Assembly (NCBI GenBank): GCA_963457665.1
Contig: OY735206.1
Location: 21,158,008-21,222,007 of the forward strand
Direction of reading: 5' to 3'
From: Thysanoteuthis rhombus
Taxonomy: Eukaryota > Mollusca > Cephalopoda > Oegopsida > Thysanoteuthidae
DNA length: 64,000 bases
A program made the position numbers and the translations under genes. A model generated the notes under the pieces. It was not told the DNA's origin. It did no database searches and was given only the letters and a program-made list of their open reading frames with translations. Every line of letters begins with the position of its first letter. Position 1 is the stretch's first letter. Shown here piece by piece: positions 21,713 to 32,212 of this stretch.

Positions 21713-21945
21713 GTGTTAGAGACGAAAGAAAGCTATTTTGAGGGTTGGAGCTTTTTACTGACCAATCAATTTTTGGGTGGTCTTGCAGAGAGATTGCCTA
21801 CTGGGAACAATCTGAAACACAAAAGGAGCAAAACAACAACACTAGCATATCATGATGTTGATTGTAAGCCAAGTTGTGCCAAAGAAAACATCTGCAAAAC
21901 AAGAACCAGCCTCATGTTGCAGCCAACAAAAATGAAAAGAGAAGA
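21713..21945 (+). other. Spacer between the two arrays
   Basis: About 235 bp of ordinary sequence that stays open in one plus-strand frame (from 21713 into the next array). No domain is recognised and no promoter or splice context supports it. Confidence 0.4.
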
Positions 21946-22440
21946 GGTGAGAAAGAGAGAGAAAGAGAATGAAGAGAAAGAGAATGAAGAGAAAGAGAAT
22001 GAAGAAAAAGAAAATGAAGAGAAAGAGAATGAAGAAAAAGAGAGGGAAGGGGCAGAGCATGAAAAGAGAGAGGGAAGGGGCAGAGCATGAAAAGAGAGAG
22101 GGAAGGGGCAGAGCATGAAAAGAGAGAGGGAGGGGCAGAGCACGAAAAGAGAGAGGGAGGGGGCAGAGCACGAAAAGAGAGAGAGGGAGGGGCAGAGCAC
22201 GAAAAGAGAGAGAGGGCAGAGCACGAAAAGAGAGAGAGAGGGCAGAGCACGAAAAGAGAGAGAGAGGGCAGAGCACGAAAAGAGAGAGAGAGGGCAGAGC
22301 ACGAAAAGAGAGAGAGGGTAGAGCATGAAAAGAGAGAGAGGGTAGAGCATGAAAAGAGAGAGAGGGTAGAGAATGAAAAGAGAGACAGGGTAGAGCAAAA
22401 AGACAGGAAGAGAAGAGATAGAGAAAAAATAACCAAATAG
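21946..22440. repeat. Purine-rich minisatellite array 2
   Basis: It begins with 15-bp units of the type 'gaagagaaagagaat' (about 21,955-22,045) and changes to 24-28 bp units such as 'gagagagagggcagagcacg'. The plus strand is about nine-tenths purine by eye. All long frames here, up to 213 codons on the minus strand (Leu/Ser/Phe/Cys-rich), are stop-free repeat translation. Confidence 0.95.
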
Positions 22441-22924
22441 ATAAATAAATAAAGAACATCTCTAAATGGATAGAAATACTCATCTTGAGATAGAAGAACT
22501 CGGAAATGATGCATCAAGGTTAGTTCTTTTTTTTTCTTTTCAAAGTAGATAGTATATGAAATTGAACACTCTAAAATTCATATTTCTTGAACTAGTAAGT
22601 CACTGGAACACCAGCAATGACCTACAAACTGCTTTACCTTTTTTTACCAAAAGCAAATAACGTTTTCACCAAGAGCTTTTCTTACAAGAATACAATAACT
22701 GCTTCTTACTTTTTTTTTCACTGAGATGAACTGAGATTGTACCTTGCAGCCCCTGAATAAATGGATATCAACTAAAATGATCTGTTTTTAAACCGCAAGA
22801 CCTCATCTAATACATATATTGCAAAATAAAGGCTTGTTTGGTTGCCAAAATAGTTATAATCTGGTCTCCAATACTAGTGATCATCTACAAATCCATGTAA
22901 AGGCCAAGATTTCGTTTGCAGATT

Positions 22925-23200
22925 TTAAAGGCTGGCAGAATATATTCTATTGGAACGTTGGAACAGATATCTCCAAAAGTTCAAGGAATTTCAATGATAT
23001 CAAGAGGAAAGATGGGTCATGACCTTAGGAAGAAGTGATCGAATTAGGGGGCAATTTCTGAAAACTGTTCTTATATATCAAGAAGAGTTGAACAAAAGTC
23101 TGAAAAATGGAAAATCAAAACTTTATTACCTCCCCGTCATCGTAGTCATTTAGTGTATGGCATTGGCAAAGGAATGCGCTTATGACTTCCGATAAGCATG
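22925..23200. repeat. Dispersed repeat related to family N
   Basis: 'ggaacagatatctccaaaag', 'aggaagaagtgatcgaatta', 'cccgtcatcgtag' and 'ggcattggcaaaggaatgcg' follow the same order as 20,735-20,935 but are much diverged. Confidence 0.45.
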
Positions 23201-23689
23201 TAAGTGCAATAGTCTTTTAACACATTTAGTGCTCTCTAAAGAAATGTTCATAGATGGTATTCGTGGGTCATAACTGCTAAATAAGATCTTCATTTTCTAG
23301 CAGTATTTTATTGTCCTGATTTAACTATATGAGCCGGTTTCCTGTCCCATCGGTGCTTTCAAGACAATAGAGGATATAAGTGTAAAAAATGAACAGCCAG
23401 TAAGTGTTAATATTAATCTGAAGTGCTGGCTTCTCTATTGGCCAGTCAGCAATCTAATTCACTCATCAGAAACGTTATCATATGAAACTAAAAGCCATGA
23501 CGAGATTTGAGATCTAAGCTGATGCTGCAAATATTATAGTAGCCCTCATTTAACCATCTACAGGTCATTCTTGTCTCCATTCTACCGGGCTTTCCCATCA
23601 TTGTAGAAAGGAAAAAGCGGACATAAAAATACTAAGACAGTATGTTTATATGAATGTTTTAATCTTATACCCGCATTGAGGGTGTCACC

Positions 23690-23865
23690 TGGTTGGTTTT
23701 ACAGACATTTGATAGTAAGACCCATATCTGGCTTGCTCGGCCTGTTCTGCTAACGGCATCTGGTATCCACTGATGGTCACCCATCTAGGTACTGACTAGG
23801 CTTGGCATAGCTCGACTTGAGTAATCTTACAATGACCAGCGTATCCAATGTGATGAGGCAGTAAT
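23690..23865 (-). mobile_element. 5S rRNA-derived SINE, copy 3
   Basis: On the minus strand, 'atcacattggatacgctggt' is followed by 'caagtcgagctatgccaagc', 'ctagtcagtacctagatggg', 'tgaccatcagtggataccag' and 'atgccgttagcag'. This aligns with essentially the whole 5S rRNA. The control-region C box is the best preserved part. Confidence 0.85.
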
Positions 23866-23935
23866 CCCTTGGCCTCAGGACGATGGTCCTCAATCCTAGT
23901 CCTTGTGCTGAGAGCTTAGCAAAGAATCATTGAGT

Positions 23936-24020
23936 ACCATTTTTGAAAGTCCATGGTATGACACTGTGGTGGATTGAACCGGAGACACGCATTTTACCAC
24001 TGAGCCACAGTGATTGGTAG
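23936..24020 (-). mobile_element. tRNA-like sequence (SINE head or tRNA relic)
   Basis: On the minus strand the A box 'tggctcagtgg' (23997-24007) and B box 'ggttcaatcc' (23971-23980) both match the tRNA consensus. They are only 16 nt apart, too close for an intact tRNA. The anticodon arm is therefore deleted, and this is a tRNA relic or a SINE head. Confidence 0.6.
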
Positions 24021-24746
24021 GCAGACATAGAATCGCAAATAGAGTGGAGGTCGGTGTGTGAGACGGATATATTGACAGCAAGCACTCAAGAAAAGGTATG
24101 GAAGGTTACTTGGTCAGAACGACAAGAAAGACGAAAGCTCTTGAATCTAAGTTCACTTTACAAAGTGGAACACAGCCACTGACAGTTCATTGGGGAATTT
24201 CCCACACAAAAACGAGAAACATTTCAAAGAAAGACAGACATCAAGAAAAGAAAAGGCTATAGAATGAAAAGATAATTTGCAACAGCAAAGGTGAACACAA
24301 GAGAGGGAGGACAAAGTTGATTCAGATTCAGCAAATTGCTGTAAGAAGATGCCAGAAAGTTTTCCAGAAGATGAGTGAATCTGATTCTAAATATAGCTGC
24401 AGATCTCGGGATTTCAAAAGGAGTGGTTTTAGCAAATGGTAGAAATATGATTGATTGGAGTTTGGGCCTCTACTTACTGACAAGAAAGATTTTTGTACTG
24501 ATATAATGATTGGCTGAAGCAAACACAAAGAGTGTTATACACTAGACGCATAGAGAGAACATACAACTGGGTTACATGAAAATCTAAAACCTATTCTTTT
24601 TTTTCATTATTCCTACTCAGAGATTAGTACAGATGACATGGCTCTTATGATGAAAGTATCCTAGCTTTTGCTGGTTGGCTAGCCCCGGACATTAAGCAAA
24701 CCTAGGCAGTAGCTTTGGGCACAAATGTCCTAGGGGCGAACGCCAT

Positions 24747-24775
24747 ATTTAAAAAAAAAAAAAAAAAAAAAAAAA
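24747..24775. repeat. Poly-A run
   Basis: About 26 A residues after 'cgaacgccatattt'. It could be a retroposon tail, but no body was identified. Confidence 0.85.
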
Positions 24776-24980
24776 CAGCCATCAGAAATAAGAATACAAC
24801 CAAAGGTGCGAGTTTTAAGTCTCACTTAGAGTGCAAGAAACCAATGTGTGAATTTCAAGACTTGGTTAGAGCAGATAGAACACTTGAACTAGCCCTGTTT
24901 GTTGGCTATGATAACACAACTTGAGTGTAAACCAAAACTGGACCAGGGTAATCTTTAGGCAAGTCAATTTACATACTTTA

Positions 24981-25215
24981 ATGGGTAGCTATATAATTTC
25001 AAATTTCCTATGTAGCAGTGAATACTGGACAATTATGTCACACATGAAGAAAAGGCTTGAAGCAACTAAAATGTGGTTTTACAGATGAACGCTGACAATA
25101 TGATGAACAAAGCACGTAACAAATGAAGTTTTAAGGAGAGCAGGAACTACAAGAAAATGTCCTGAAGGGCATGGCACATAGGAGAGAATACCAGAGAAAT
25201 CTAGATTGAAAATTT
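24981..25215 (+). pseudogene. Non-LTR retrotransposon C-terminal relic
   Basis: In one frame from 24981 the translation reads through 'SSEYWTIMSHMKKRLEATKM' and 'WFYR', a stop, then 'TKHVTNEVLRRAGTTRK'. After a frame change it gives 'GMAHRREYQRNLD'. The E-x-W-T, K/R-R-LEA-x-x-MW-x-YR and T-N-x-x-VL-x-R pattern is the region downstream of the reverse transcriptase in LINE elements of many animals. Several stops and at least one frameshift make it dead. No reverse-transcriptase domain is nearby, so it is a 5'-truncated copy. The clade (RTE-like or other) cannot be fixed from this piece. Confidence 0.75.
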
Positions 25216-25399
25216 TTTGAACCAATCAAGAAAATCTCTCCAATTACCATTATTCAATGGGAACAAAAGTCAGAGCAAATGATAGCCCATCAGGTCTGCT
25301 GGATTTATGAGCAGTTTCTAAATGGTGAACTGGTTGATTTAGTCATAGAAGAAATTTAGAAAAAATATTGAACAGTGGATCTCTTCTTCCTACCTTTGA

Positions 25400-26835
25400 T
25401 ATTGTCCAAGACAACTCTTCAAAGGATCAATCCTTCAGCTCTCGTCTGGCATATAATTTTTTTAAAAAGACTCAGACCTAATTTTTTTTTCCTAAAGTTT
25501 AAGAAGAACTGTGGTCATTAATATACCACTTGGTACACAGACGTGACCATACCACCAACGAAGTAACTAGTTGATTCCAAACTATAGAGGGAGGAGTTCC
25601 CAACACCTGCTTTGCTGAGTAAAGAAAACCACATGGTGTTGAAATCTATACTAGCCCGATTCATATGTTCTGCCCACAATGGATCAACCTAAACATTACA
25701 TTGACAACATTAAAGATGAGAAGAGATTTAATAGTCCACACAAATGCTGGAATGTTAATGACACTTAAAAAGGGTAGAGACAATTAAAAAGTGGGCATTC
25801 AAGAAAAGGTTGGGTTTTTTTTAAAACTGTTTCTAAAATTAGCATTCAAAAATAGGTATTATGTTTGCATTTCAGCAAACAACTGTAGATATTCTCAAAT
25901 TCCTAATCTTAATATCTTTTCAAAAAGAAAAATCGAATATTGGCATCCATTGCAAATAAACCCCATGAAATAAACAATTAAATAAATAATGTAGAGCGAA
26001 AATTTTTTAACCAATAATTAAATCACAGCAGTTCCCCTTTATAAGTAGGATGTTTTCAGTCCAAAGAAGACGAATGCATAATTAATGAACGGCAGACAAT
26101 CAAAAGTCAATTACTAGTGCCAAAACATGTACACCATTCAACGAATGAGTTATTCACACCACAAAATGGAATTAATTATATGCAATCATATGCCAATTGG
26201 TTTCAAATCGAGAAAATTCTACATTTCAGACATGTTAAGTCTATTGATGAAATTCTGTTTATGGTTTTCAGGACAAATGAGCGATGTCATTGGCCCAAAT
26301 GCTGGGGTCAATGACCCACTTGCCTTATATCACAAAGCACACTCTACCAGGGGACGCATTTATTTTTCTTTATTGCTATAATGAATGTTCCACATTTGAC
26401 AGACTATATATGTGGGAGATAGCATCAAATTTTCTTCAAACAATGTAACCTGAGGCAAAGATTTAAATTTTAGATAAACCTAGAAACACTGATCTAATTT
26501 AAAAACAAAACTTTAATGAGTCAATATTTTCTCAATTCAATCAACTGTTAACAATTATTCACAGCGAACATGAATACTCAATCAATTATGATGTATTTAT
26601 CTATCTCACAGTCTGGCTGACCAAGGAGGCACCATAGATGACTAGGCAACCCGCTTTCTCCATCCCTCTCTATTCTGAGACTCCAATTATGATGTAATTA
26701 ATTTCATAATTTGAGTTTGAGCCTAAGAACAACATTGGGAAGATTTTAGTTTCTTCAATTCTCATCCAACATTCACAGTTGTTTAATTCTGCACTTGTTA
26801 ATCATTCCCAGGCCACAAGTAATGTGAATATCAAT
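25400..26835. other. Unassigned AT-rich stretch
   Basis: No element is recognised. Two overlapping frames at 26,117-26,381 encode no known domain. A G+C-richer piece at 26,605-26,690 ('ctggctgaccaaggaggcac') looks repeat-like but has no second copy in the window. Confidence 0.45.
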
Positions 26836-26844
26836 TGAATATCC

Positions 26845-27195
26845 ATACCTCATATGAATGAATCATAGTAGTCTGCACGGGTATCAGGTCTAAAAAAAAT
26901 TGATCTTCACCTAAAATTATTTATTTATCTAAAAAAATTATTTAAAATAATCTGAAAATTAAGAAATAGATCATTTAACTAGAAGTTTCTAAAAAGGTCC
27001 AGAATGACCTCCCGCCCCCCAAAAAGAAAAAAATGATTTTACATAGTGCCTAGTGTCGAACTCATGCAAATTTTCAAGGATGTAGCTCCAAAAGTATAAC
27101 CAGGAGAACCCAGAGACACACACGGACACTCAGAGAGAAGTATCCGTAGCCCAATTAGCTGCTTGGTCCTTCGTGGGGTCACAGAGATTTGATTC
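26845..27195 (+). repeat. Dispersed repeat family C, copy 3
   Basis: It is the longest copy, with 'catatgaatgaatcatagta', 'cgggtatcaggtctaa', 'aaggtccagaatgacc', 'caaggatgtagctccaaaag', 'ccagagacacacacggacac' and 'cgtggggtcacagagatttg' in order. Confidence 0.8.
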
Positions 27196-27214
27196 TAGTG
27201 GATTGCTAGCTGAT

Positions 27215-27430
27215 GATCTGTTTTAGATTTTTCATCTTCCAAGTGTAATATGGGGTGTTGTGGGGAGGTAGAGACAGTACTCAATGGCTTGGTGAGTCAC
27301 TTCTAAGACAGAGGGGCTATGCGACTTTCGCGCTTCGGCCATGCCCCTCAATCCAATACCTGCAAGGTCATCCCCTCACCTGCATGCTTGAATTAGTGAG
27401 ATTGTAGGCTCTGAATGCTGGTTGGTAGCT
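27215..27430 (+). repeat. Dispersed repeat family J, copy 2
   Basis: 'tttcatcttccaagtgtaat', 'gtagagacagtactcaatgg' and 'gcccctcaatccaatacctg' match 9,430-9,780. It directly follows family C copy 3. Confidence 0.6.
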
Positions 27431-27854
27431 GTGAAGTACCAAGTGAAATGCATTGCCCAAATTACTAATGGGCAGAATTAATGAACCTATCAGTGTACTG
27501 AGGAATAAATACATACTTTAAGGTGACTGATATTATTCACACCTTAATGTAATTAAAGTATGGTGACAGTATAAAAAAAAAAGGTTGCTTCTAATGTTTT
27601 CCTGGCCTGCACAGGACCAAAAAGCCTCTGAGCAGTGAAGTATGCAGAAAATATACATATTTTTGAGATGATCTCTGGTTATCCTTAGAGTGAGAGCAAT
27701 ATGACAATTGGTTCACTATTTCACTGCACAGCATAAAATTCTTTGTGCTTAATCCCACACCTTAGAGGGAACACCAATATGCACTAAGAAATTCTAAGTG
27801 CACCTGCAATGTAAGAATATTCACTTGGAAATAGTGCACCTGACCACTGCTGTT

Positions 27855-28235
27855 TCTCCATAGAAGATGCTACGTGGCTGGCTTTGTATCATGTATACAG
27901 GCCATATTAATTCAGCTACAGGGCTAAAGATTTCAACATTTACTCATGATTATGTCAAAAAAAAAAAACAACATTTTTTTATAATTTGCTATCCCCCCGC
28001 AAAGTTAATAGAGGTGTTGGTGGGAGGGTCAGTTTACAATAGGTAAGTTTATGCTTAATTGGTCCCTTGTTTGAGCCCGCTGTTCTTTTCAAAGCAAAAA
28101 CTTTTCAGTGATCAGACAAAAGGTAGGAGTAGTGACTTATTGATTGATCAATGCTTTTCCAATTTTTCAATTGATCACCCCAAAGTTGGCCATGTGACAA
28201 TTTCTATTGAGTAACTAACCAGACCAATTCCGAGA
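27855..28235 (+). repeat. Dispersed repeat family B, copy 3 (long form)
   Basis: It carries the upstream block ('gctggctttgtatcatgtat', 'acaggccatattaattcagc') as well as the downstream block ('gtaagtttatgcttaattgg' to 'ctattgagtaactaaccaga'). A second long copy follows at 28,782 in the same orientation. Confidence 0.8.
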
Positions 28236-28781
28236 GTATTCGTTTGTGGGAATCTGAAGGGCAAATACTTATGACCGAATCAATCCAAATAAACTTTCTC
28301 TTTATTGCCAAACAGTCCATATCAACAAACTAACCACATTTTGTGATCTCACAAAATGTAGAATGTAGCTTGAAATTCTAAGGAATTGAGGAAAGTGTTG
28401 CATTCATTATGATTCCTGCAGGACCTTATCTTTAACATTTATAAAAAGTGGTAGGAAAAAAAAAAAGGAAAAATAAAGAATCAGATCCAGATCAGAATTC
28501 AAATTGTTTCACTGTTTTTTCTACAGCCAATCAAAACTGAGTCGCAAGAATGAATATTTGTTACCAACCTTTTTTGGCAGTTTTATAATTTTGTCGCCAA
28601 TTTAATAATTTTGAAAATTCATTCATGGAAACTGAATGGCATTTAATTTGCTCCAGATAATTTACTCAGACATTTTCAATGGAGAGAAAAAAAGAAGAAG
28701 AAAAAAATTGCATTCCCCTCAAAAACAATTAAATGGATCAGATCTCTCCTTTATTAGCCAATTAAAATAACAGTTTACACA

Positions 28782-29160
28782 GGTTTCTTCAGTTTTTGCG
28801 TAGGTCTGGCTAGCTGGCTTGTTATCTATGTTCGTATATATTATGCATACAGGCATTACTAATGGAGCTAGAGGGTTCAAAATTTGAACATTTACTCCTT
28901 AATGTTTCAACCCCCCCTCCAACAGGTTTATACTTTACAATGTAAATTCATGCTGAATTGCTTCCTTGATGTGTGTTTGGCAATGTTCACACTTGCTTTT
29001 TTTCTAAATTTGGGCTTTCTTTAGTGATCAATGCCCAACAAAAAATAAAAGTAGTAACTTTTTCATTGATCACCCCCTTTTCCAATTTTTTCAATTGATC
29101 AGACCCAATACAGCATGCTGCCAAAAAACGTTGCTATTGAATGACTAACCAAAACTGTTT
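28782..29160 (+). repeat. Dispersed repeat family B, copy 4 (long form)
   Basis: 'tttcttcagtttttgcgtag', 'tatgcatacaggcattacta', 'atgtaaattcatgctgaatt', 'gatcaatgcccaacaaaaaa' and 'cagcatgctgccaaaaaacg' follow the same order as copy 3, about 920 bp downstream of it. Confidence 0.8.
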
Positions 29161-29601
29161 TGGACTTTCGTTTTTTGTTGTTTTTTTTCCATTTTACAAC
29201 AATTCCAACCTGATGCAAAGAAAATTGAGGCTAGGGTTATTAATTGGAATTTCTCATCATTATCAACTCTTTCCAAAAGAGATTAAAAAAGGAACTAGAG
29301 ATAGAAGAAAAACAGTCATCTAACAGGAAAATCAAGAACATTCCTAGTCTAATTATCAAAATATTGTCTAGCATTCTAACAATAAAACAATTAGAAATGT
29401 GTTGATGGCTGAACCCACAAAATAAATCATTACTAATCAAATATGAATAATGGAAGGTTTACTCCTCTTATCTAATTAAGCTAACAATTAATCAAAACCT
29501 GTTGATGCCATGAAAGTCTTCCAACTAATGACGTATGATAACCTTTATCTCTTAAACTACAAGTTAAAAAACAAAATATTTTATACTAGGTAGAAGGTAA
29601 G

Positions 29602-29695
29602 TACAGTAGGATCTTGTTATCCCCAGTTGATGGGTTCAAAGACCTCTCACGGATGGTGAAATCCACTGACTGTAGCAAACCTTATACTAGGAGTC
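29602..29695. mobile_element. pogo/Tigger-like MITE end
   Basis: 'tacagtaggatcttgttatc' followed by 'ggttcaaagacctctcacgg' and 'ggtgaaatccactga' has the layout of pogo/Tigger-type terminal repeats. It abuts the SINE at 29,696. No right end was found. Confidence 0.5.
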
Positions 29696-29870
29696 CGCTT
29701 GGACAGTGTAATGGTTAGTAAGTCTGCCTCACGCAAAGAAAGTCCTGGGTTCTATTCCCACTACAAGCGAAGAGTGTGGAAAACTTCTGATTCGGACAAA
29801 TTTCCCCGTGCATTCAGCAGCTAATTGAGTACACTCTCAGCTGTGTGATTAGGGTAGGAGTATTCCTTTC
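29696..29870 (+). mobile_element. tRNA-derived SINE, copy 2 (3'-truncated)
   Basis: Homologous to 10,070-10,410: 'cttggacagtgtaatggtta' with a B box 'gggttctattccc' near 29747-29759, better kept than in copy 1. The shared body includes 'aaaacttctgattcggacaa', 'gtgcattcagcagctaattg' and 'agtacactctcagctgtgtg'. The (GAT)n tail is missing. Confidence 0.75.
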
Positions 29871-30803
29871 AGTGGATTTACATCCTGGTCATAACAAATT
29901 GCAGACTTGGAACTTGCAAGAATCGCTAAGCCTGCAACAGAAACCAAGACTTAGTCAACAGCCAATCATACTCCAAATTGTCTCTAAAGAGATGGGGGAT
30001 CTTCACCTTACCTTTAATAAGGTAGTGTTGCCAAATTCATTTTCAAGTTCACATCTAAAAATTGATTCTGCGGATATGTATTCAAAATCTAGGCAGTATG
30101 GTACCACTCAATTAGGAACCTATGTGTCTTGGCAGTACTTGTAAGTCTAATTTTTATCTTTCAATAAAAATTAGCATTTACCAAAATGTTTCTTTCTCAT
30201 TCAATGCTTGTTGCCTTTATGTAGCCTTTAAATCTAAACCAAAAAATATAATTACAAAAAATAAAAAAATCAGTACACAACAGTTAAAATGACTTTTCGT
30301 GATGGCAATCCTTTCAATATCACTTCACCCAGACCATTTCAAAATTTTGAATCAGCCATTCTGAGTGGCTGAAAACGGTTAAATTTTCACCGATATTCGA
30401 ATAACATTATTCTCAGACTAGAAGTTGAAAAATCAGTATATCATATAAAATTGAAGAATCCGCATATTCTCTAAAATTTATGATCAGAAGAATCTATGTA
30501 ATATAAAAAATTGAAGTTTTGAACGATCCGTTCACTTCAGATTTATTTAAATTGAAGGATGTTTTAGTTTTTTTTTTCAAAGTACATATAAATATTTTAA
30601 ATGAAAACATTGAATAATCGCATTGATCATTAAAAGTAACATTAACATAAGGAAAGGAAATCTACTAAGTTAACTGGAAAATAAATTTACCCTTTAGCCA
30701 TTTTTTGATAAATCTAGCCACTTCTAGCCGTTAAAAAATGGCCATGGTGATGCATTATTGTAAAGATTGTCCATGATATGAGATAAATCAATTGATCTCC
30801 TAC

Positions 30804-30847
30804 CTCTCTTCTTCCATCATGGTGACTGCTGTAGTTATAGTAGTTAA
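30804..30847 (-). CDS. Candidate 44-nt microexon
   Basis: On the minus strand a strong acceptor, T9 tract then 'ctccttgtgtctttcag', precedes 30847. A donor-like 'gaggtaggag' follows 30804 (exon ends ...GAG, intron starts GTAGGA). With two leading bases, the exon translates as NYYNYSSHHDGRRE without a stop; one other frame is also open (LTTITTAVTMMEEE). No neighbouring exon is recognised within the window, and the protein family is unknown. The acceptor is the best-looking one noticed on this strand. It could still be chance, and confidence is low until transcript data exist. Confidence 0.35.
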
Positions 30848-31791
30848 CTGAAAGACACAAGGAGAAAAAAAAATAAGACTCATGATGTGATACAAGAAAG
30901 TTTCATGTATTTAATTACAAAACAAAAATTTTAAAACTGAAATAAAAGCCTCTTAAATTAAGATAAGTGTGACAGACATGACTGTTACAATAATAGAGAC
31001 GATTCAACATGTCCAACTTCACAAGTTCAGTGATTGACCAGGCTGCTGGTGACAGCTAGTGTAGTCAGGCAATCACAAGCTCAGCTGATGACTGCAACTT
31101 GGAGTGAAAGAGACAGCTTTTATAATATACTATGCCAAATTGACTATTTTCTACTTTCTTTTTACAAAATATAGTTTTAATTCAATCAAAAGTTAATTTA
31201 ATCATAAAGATATAAAACAACTTTGGGTTTTGGTTTTGTTTTTTTTACAATAAAAAAAGTAAATTTCCCCTATTCAGCACGTGAACGAACAGCCTTCAAG
31301 ACAGCCAAGAATAAAAAAATTCAAAGGTTGGTATATTTGGTATACAAGTTAATTTCTTTCATTTTTCTCGTCAACAAAGAATCAAAAATCTATCTGAACT
31401 GATCCTCATCTTGGCACATTCAACCTGTATAGAGGTCATTTAGTACCAAACCACCTTGCTCTATTCAAATCATGAATAAGATCCATCGTCTATTGACCTA
31501 TAAAGAAGACAGCAGTATATATTCTTGCTTGCTTCATGTATATCACTATCACTGAGCATCAACAATGGTCTGTCACAACTCTGTTGCTATCTTTCCATCT
31601 TTTCATTGGTTAATTCACCAAAAAAATAACCCATCATGAGAGAAAGCAGATACTGTAGTTGTAAATGCGATCAGCAAAGCTTTGCTTCCCTGAATGTTTA
31701 CAAATAAACAGGCTTGATTTTTTAGACTCCTGCCTTTTTGTTTATTTAATATTTCTAAGAAATTCTTGAAATAATCTAATTACTAATCAAG

Positions 31792-32212
31792 TTGAGTAAA
31801 AATTCAAGGAAATATTTTCATTTTGCATTAATTTATATGTTGTATCTTTTTAAAAATTTTGTTTCTAAATTTGATTCCATAATTTTAAATTAAAACTCGT
31901 CAGAAATTTTCACTTGCACTTTATTTTGGCTATCGAAAATAAATAAAAATGAAAAATTGAAGTCAAACTTTTTCCCTCTGACTTGTTTAAATTTTGACTT
32001 TTTCGGAAATAATTTGACACCTGTAATTCGTTTATGATGATATCCGATAATTATTTAAATCATGATCGAAATTTGTGAAAATTCATGGAAATATTTTCAT
32101 TTTGTATTAATTTGTATGTTGATGTATTTTTTTTTAAAAGTTTGTTTGTGATTTCGATTCCGTAATTTTAAATTTAAACTTGTTGGAAATTTTCTGCTGA
32201 GATTTATTTACA
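31792..32212. repeat. Diverged direct repeat, ~275 bp period
   Basis: 31,792-31,930 and 32,064-32,212 share 'ggaaatattttcattttg', 'attaatttNtatgttg', 'attccNtaattttaaatt' and 'gNaaattttc'. The intervening 'aataaataaaaatgaaaaat' also has a counterpart after the second copy. Confidence 0.75.

Noticed and set aside
21842-22483. Minus-strand frames of up to 213 codons and plus-strand frames of 117-156 codons at 21.2-22.5 kb
   Set aside because: They are translations of stop-free minisatellites. Several frames are open at once on both strands and composition follows the repeat unit.
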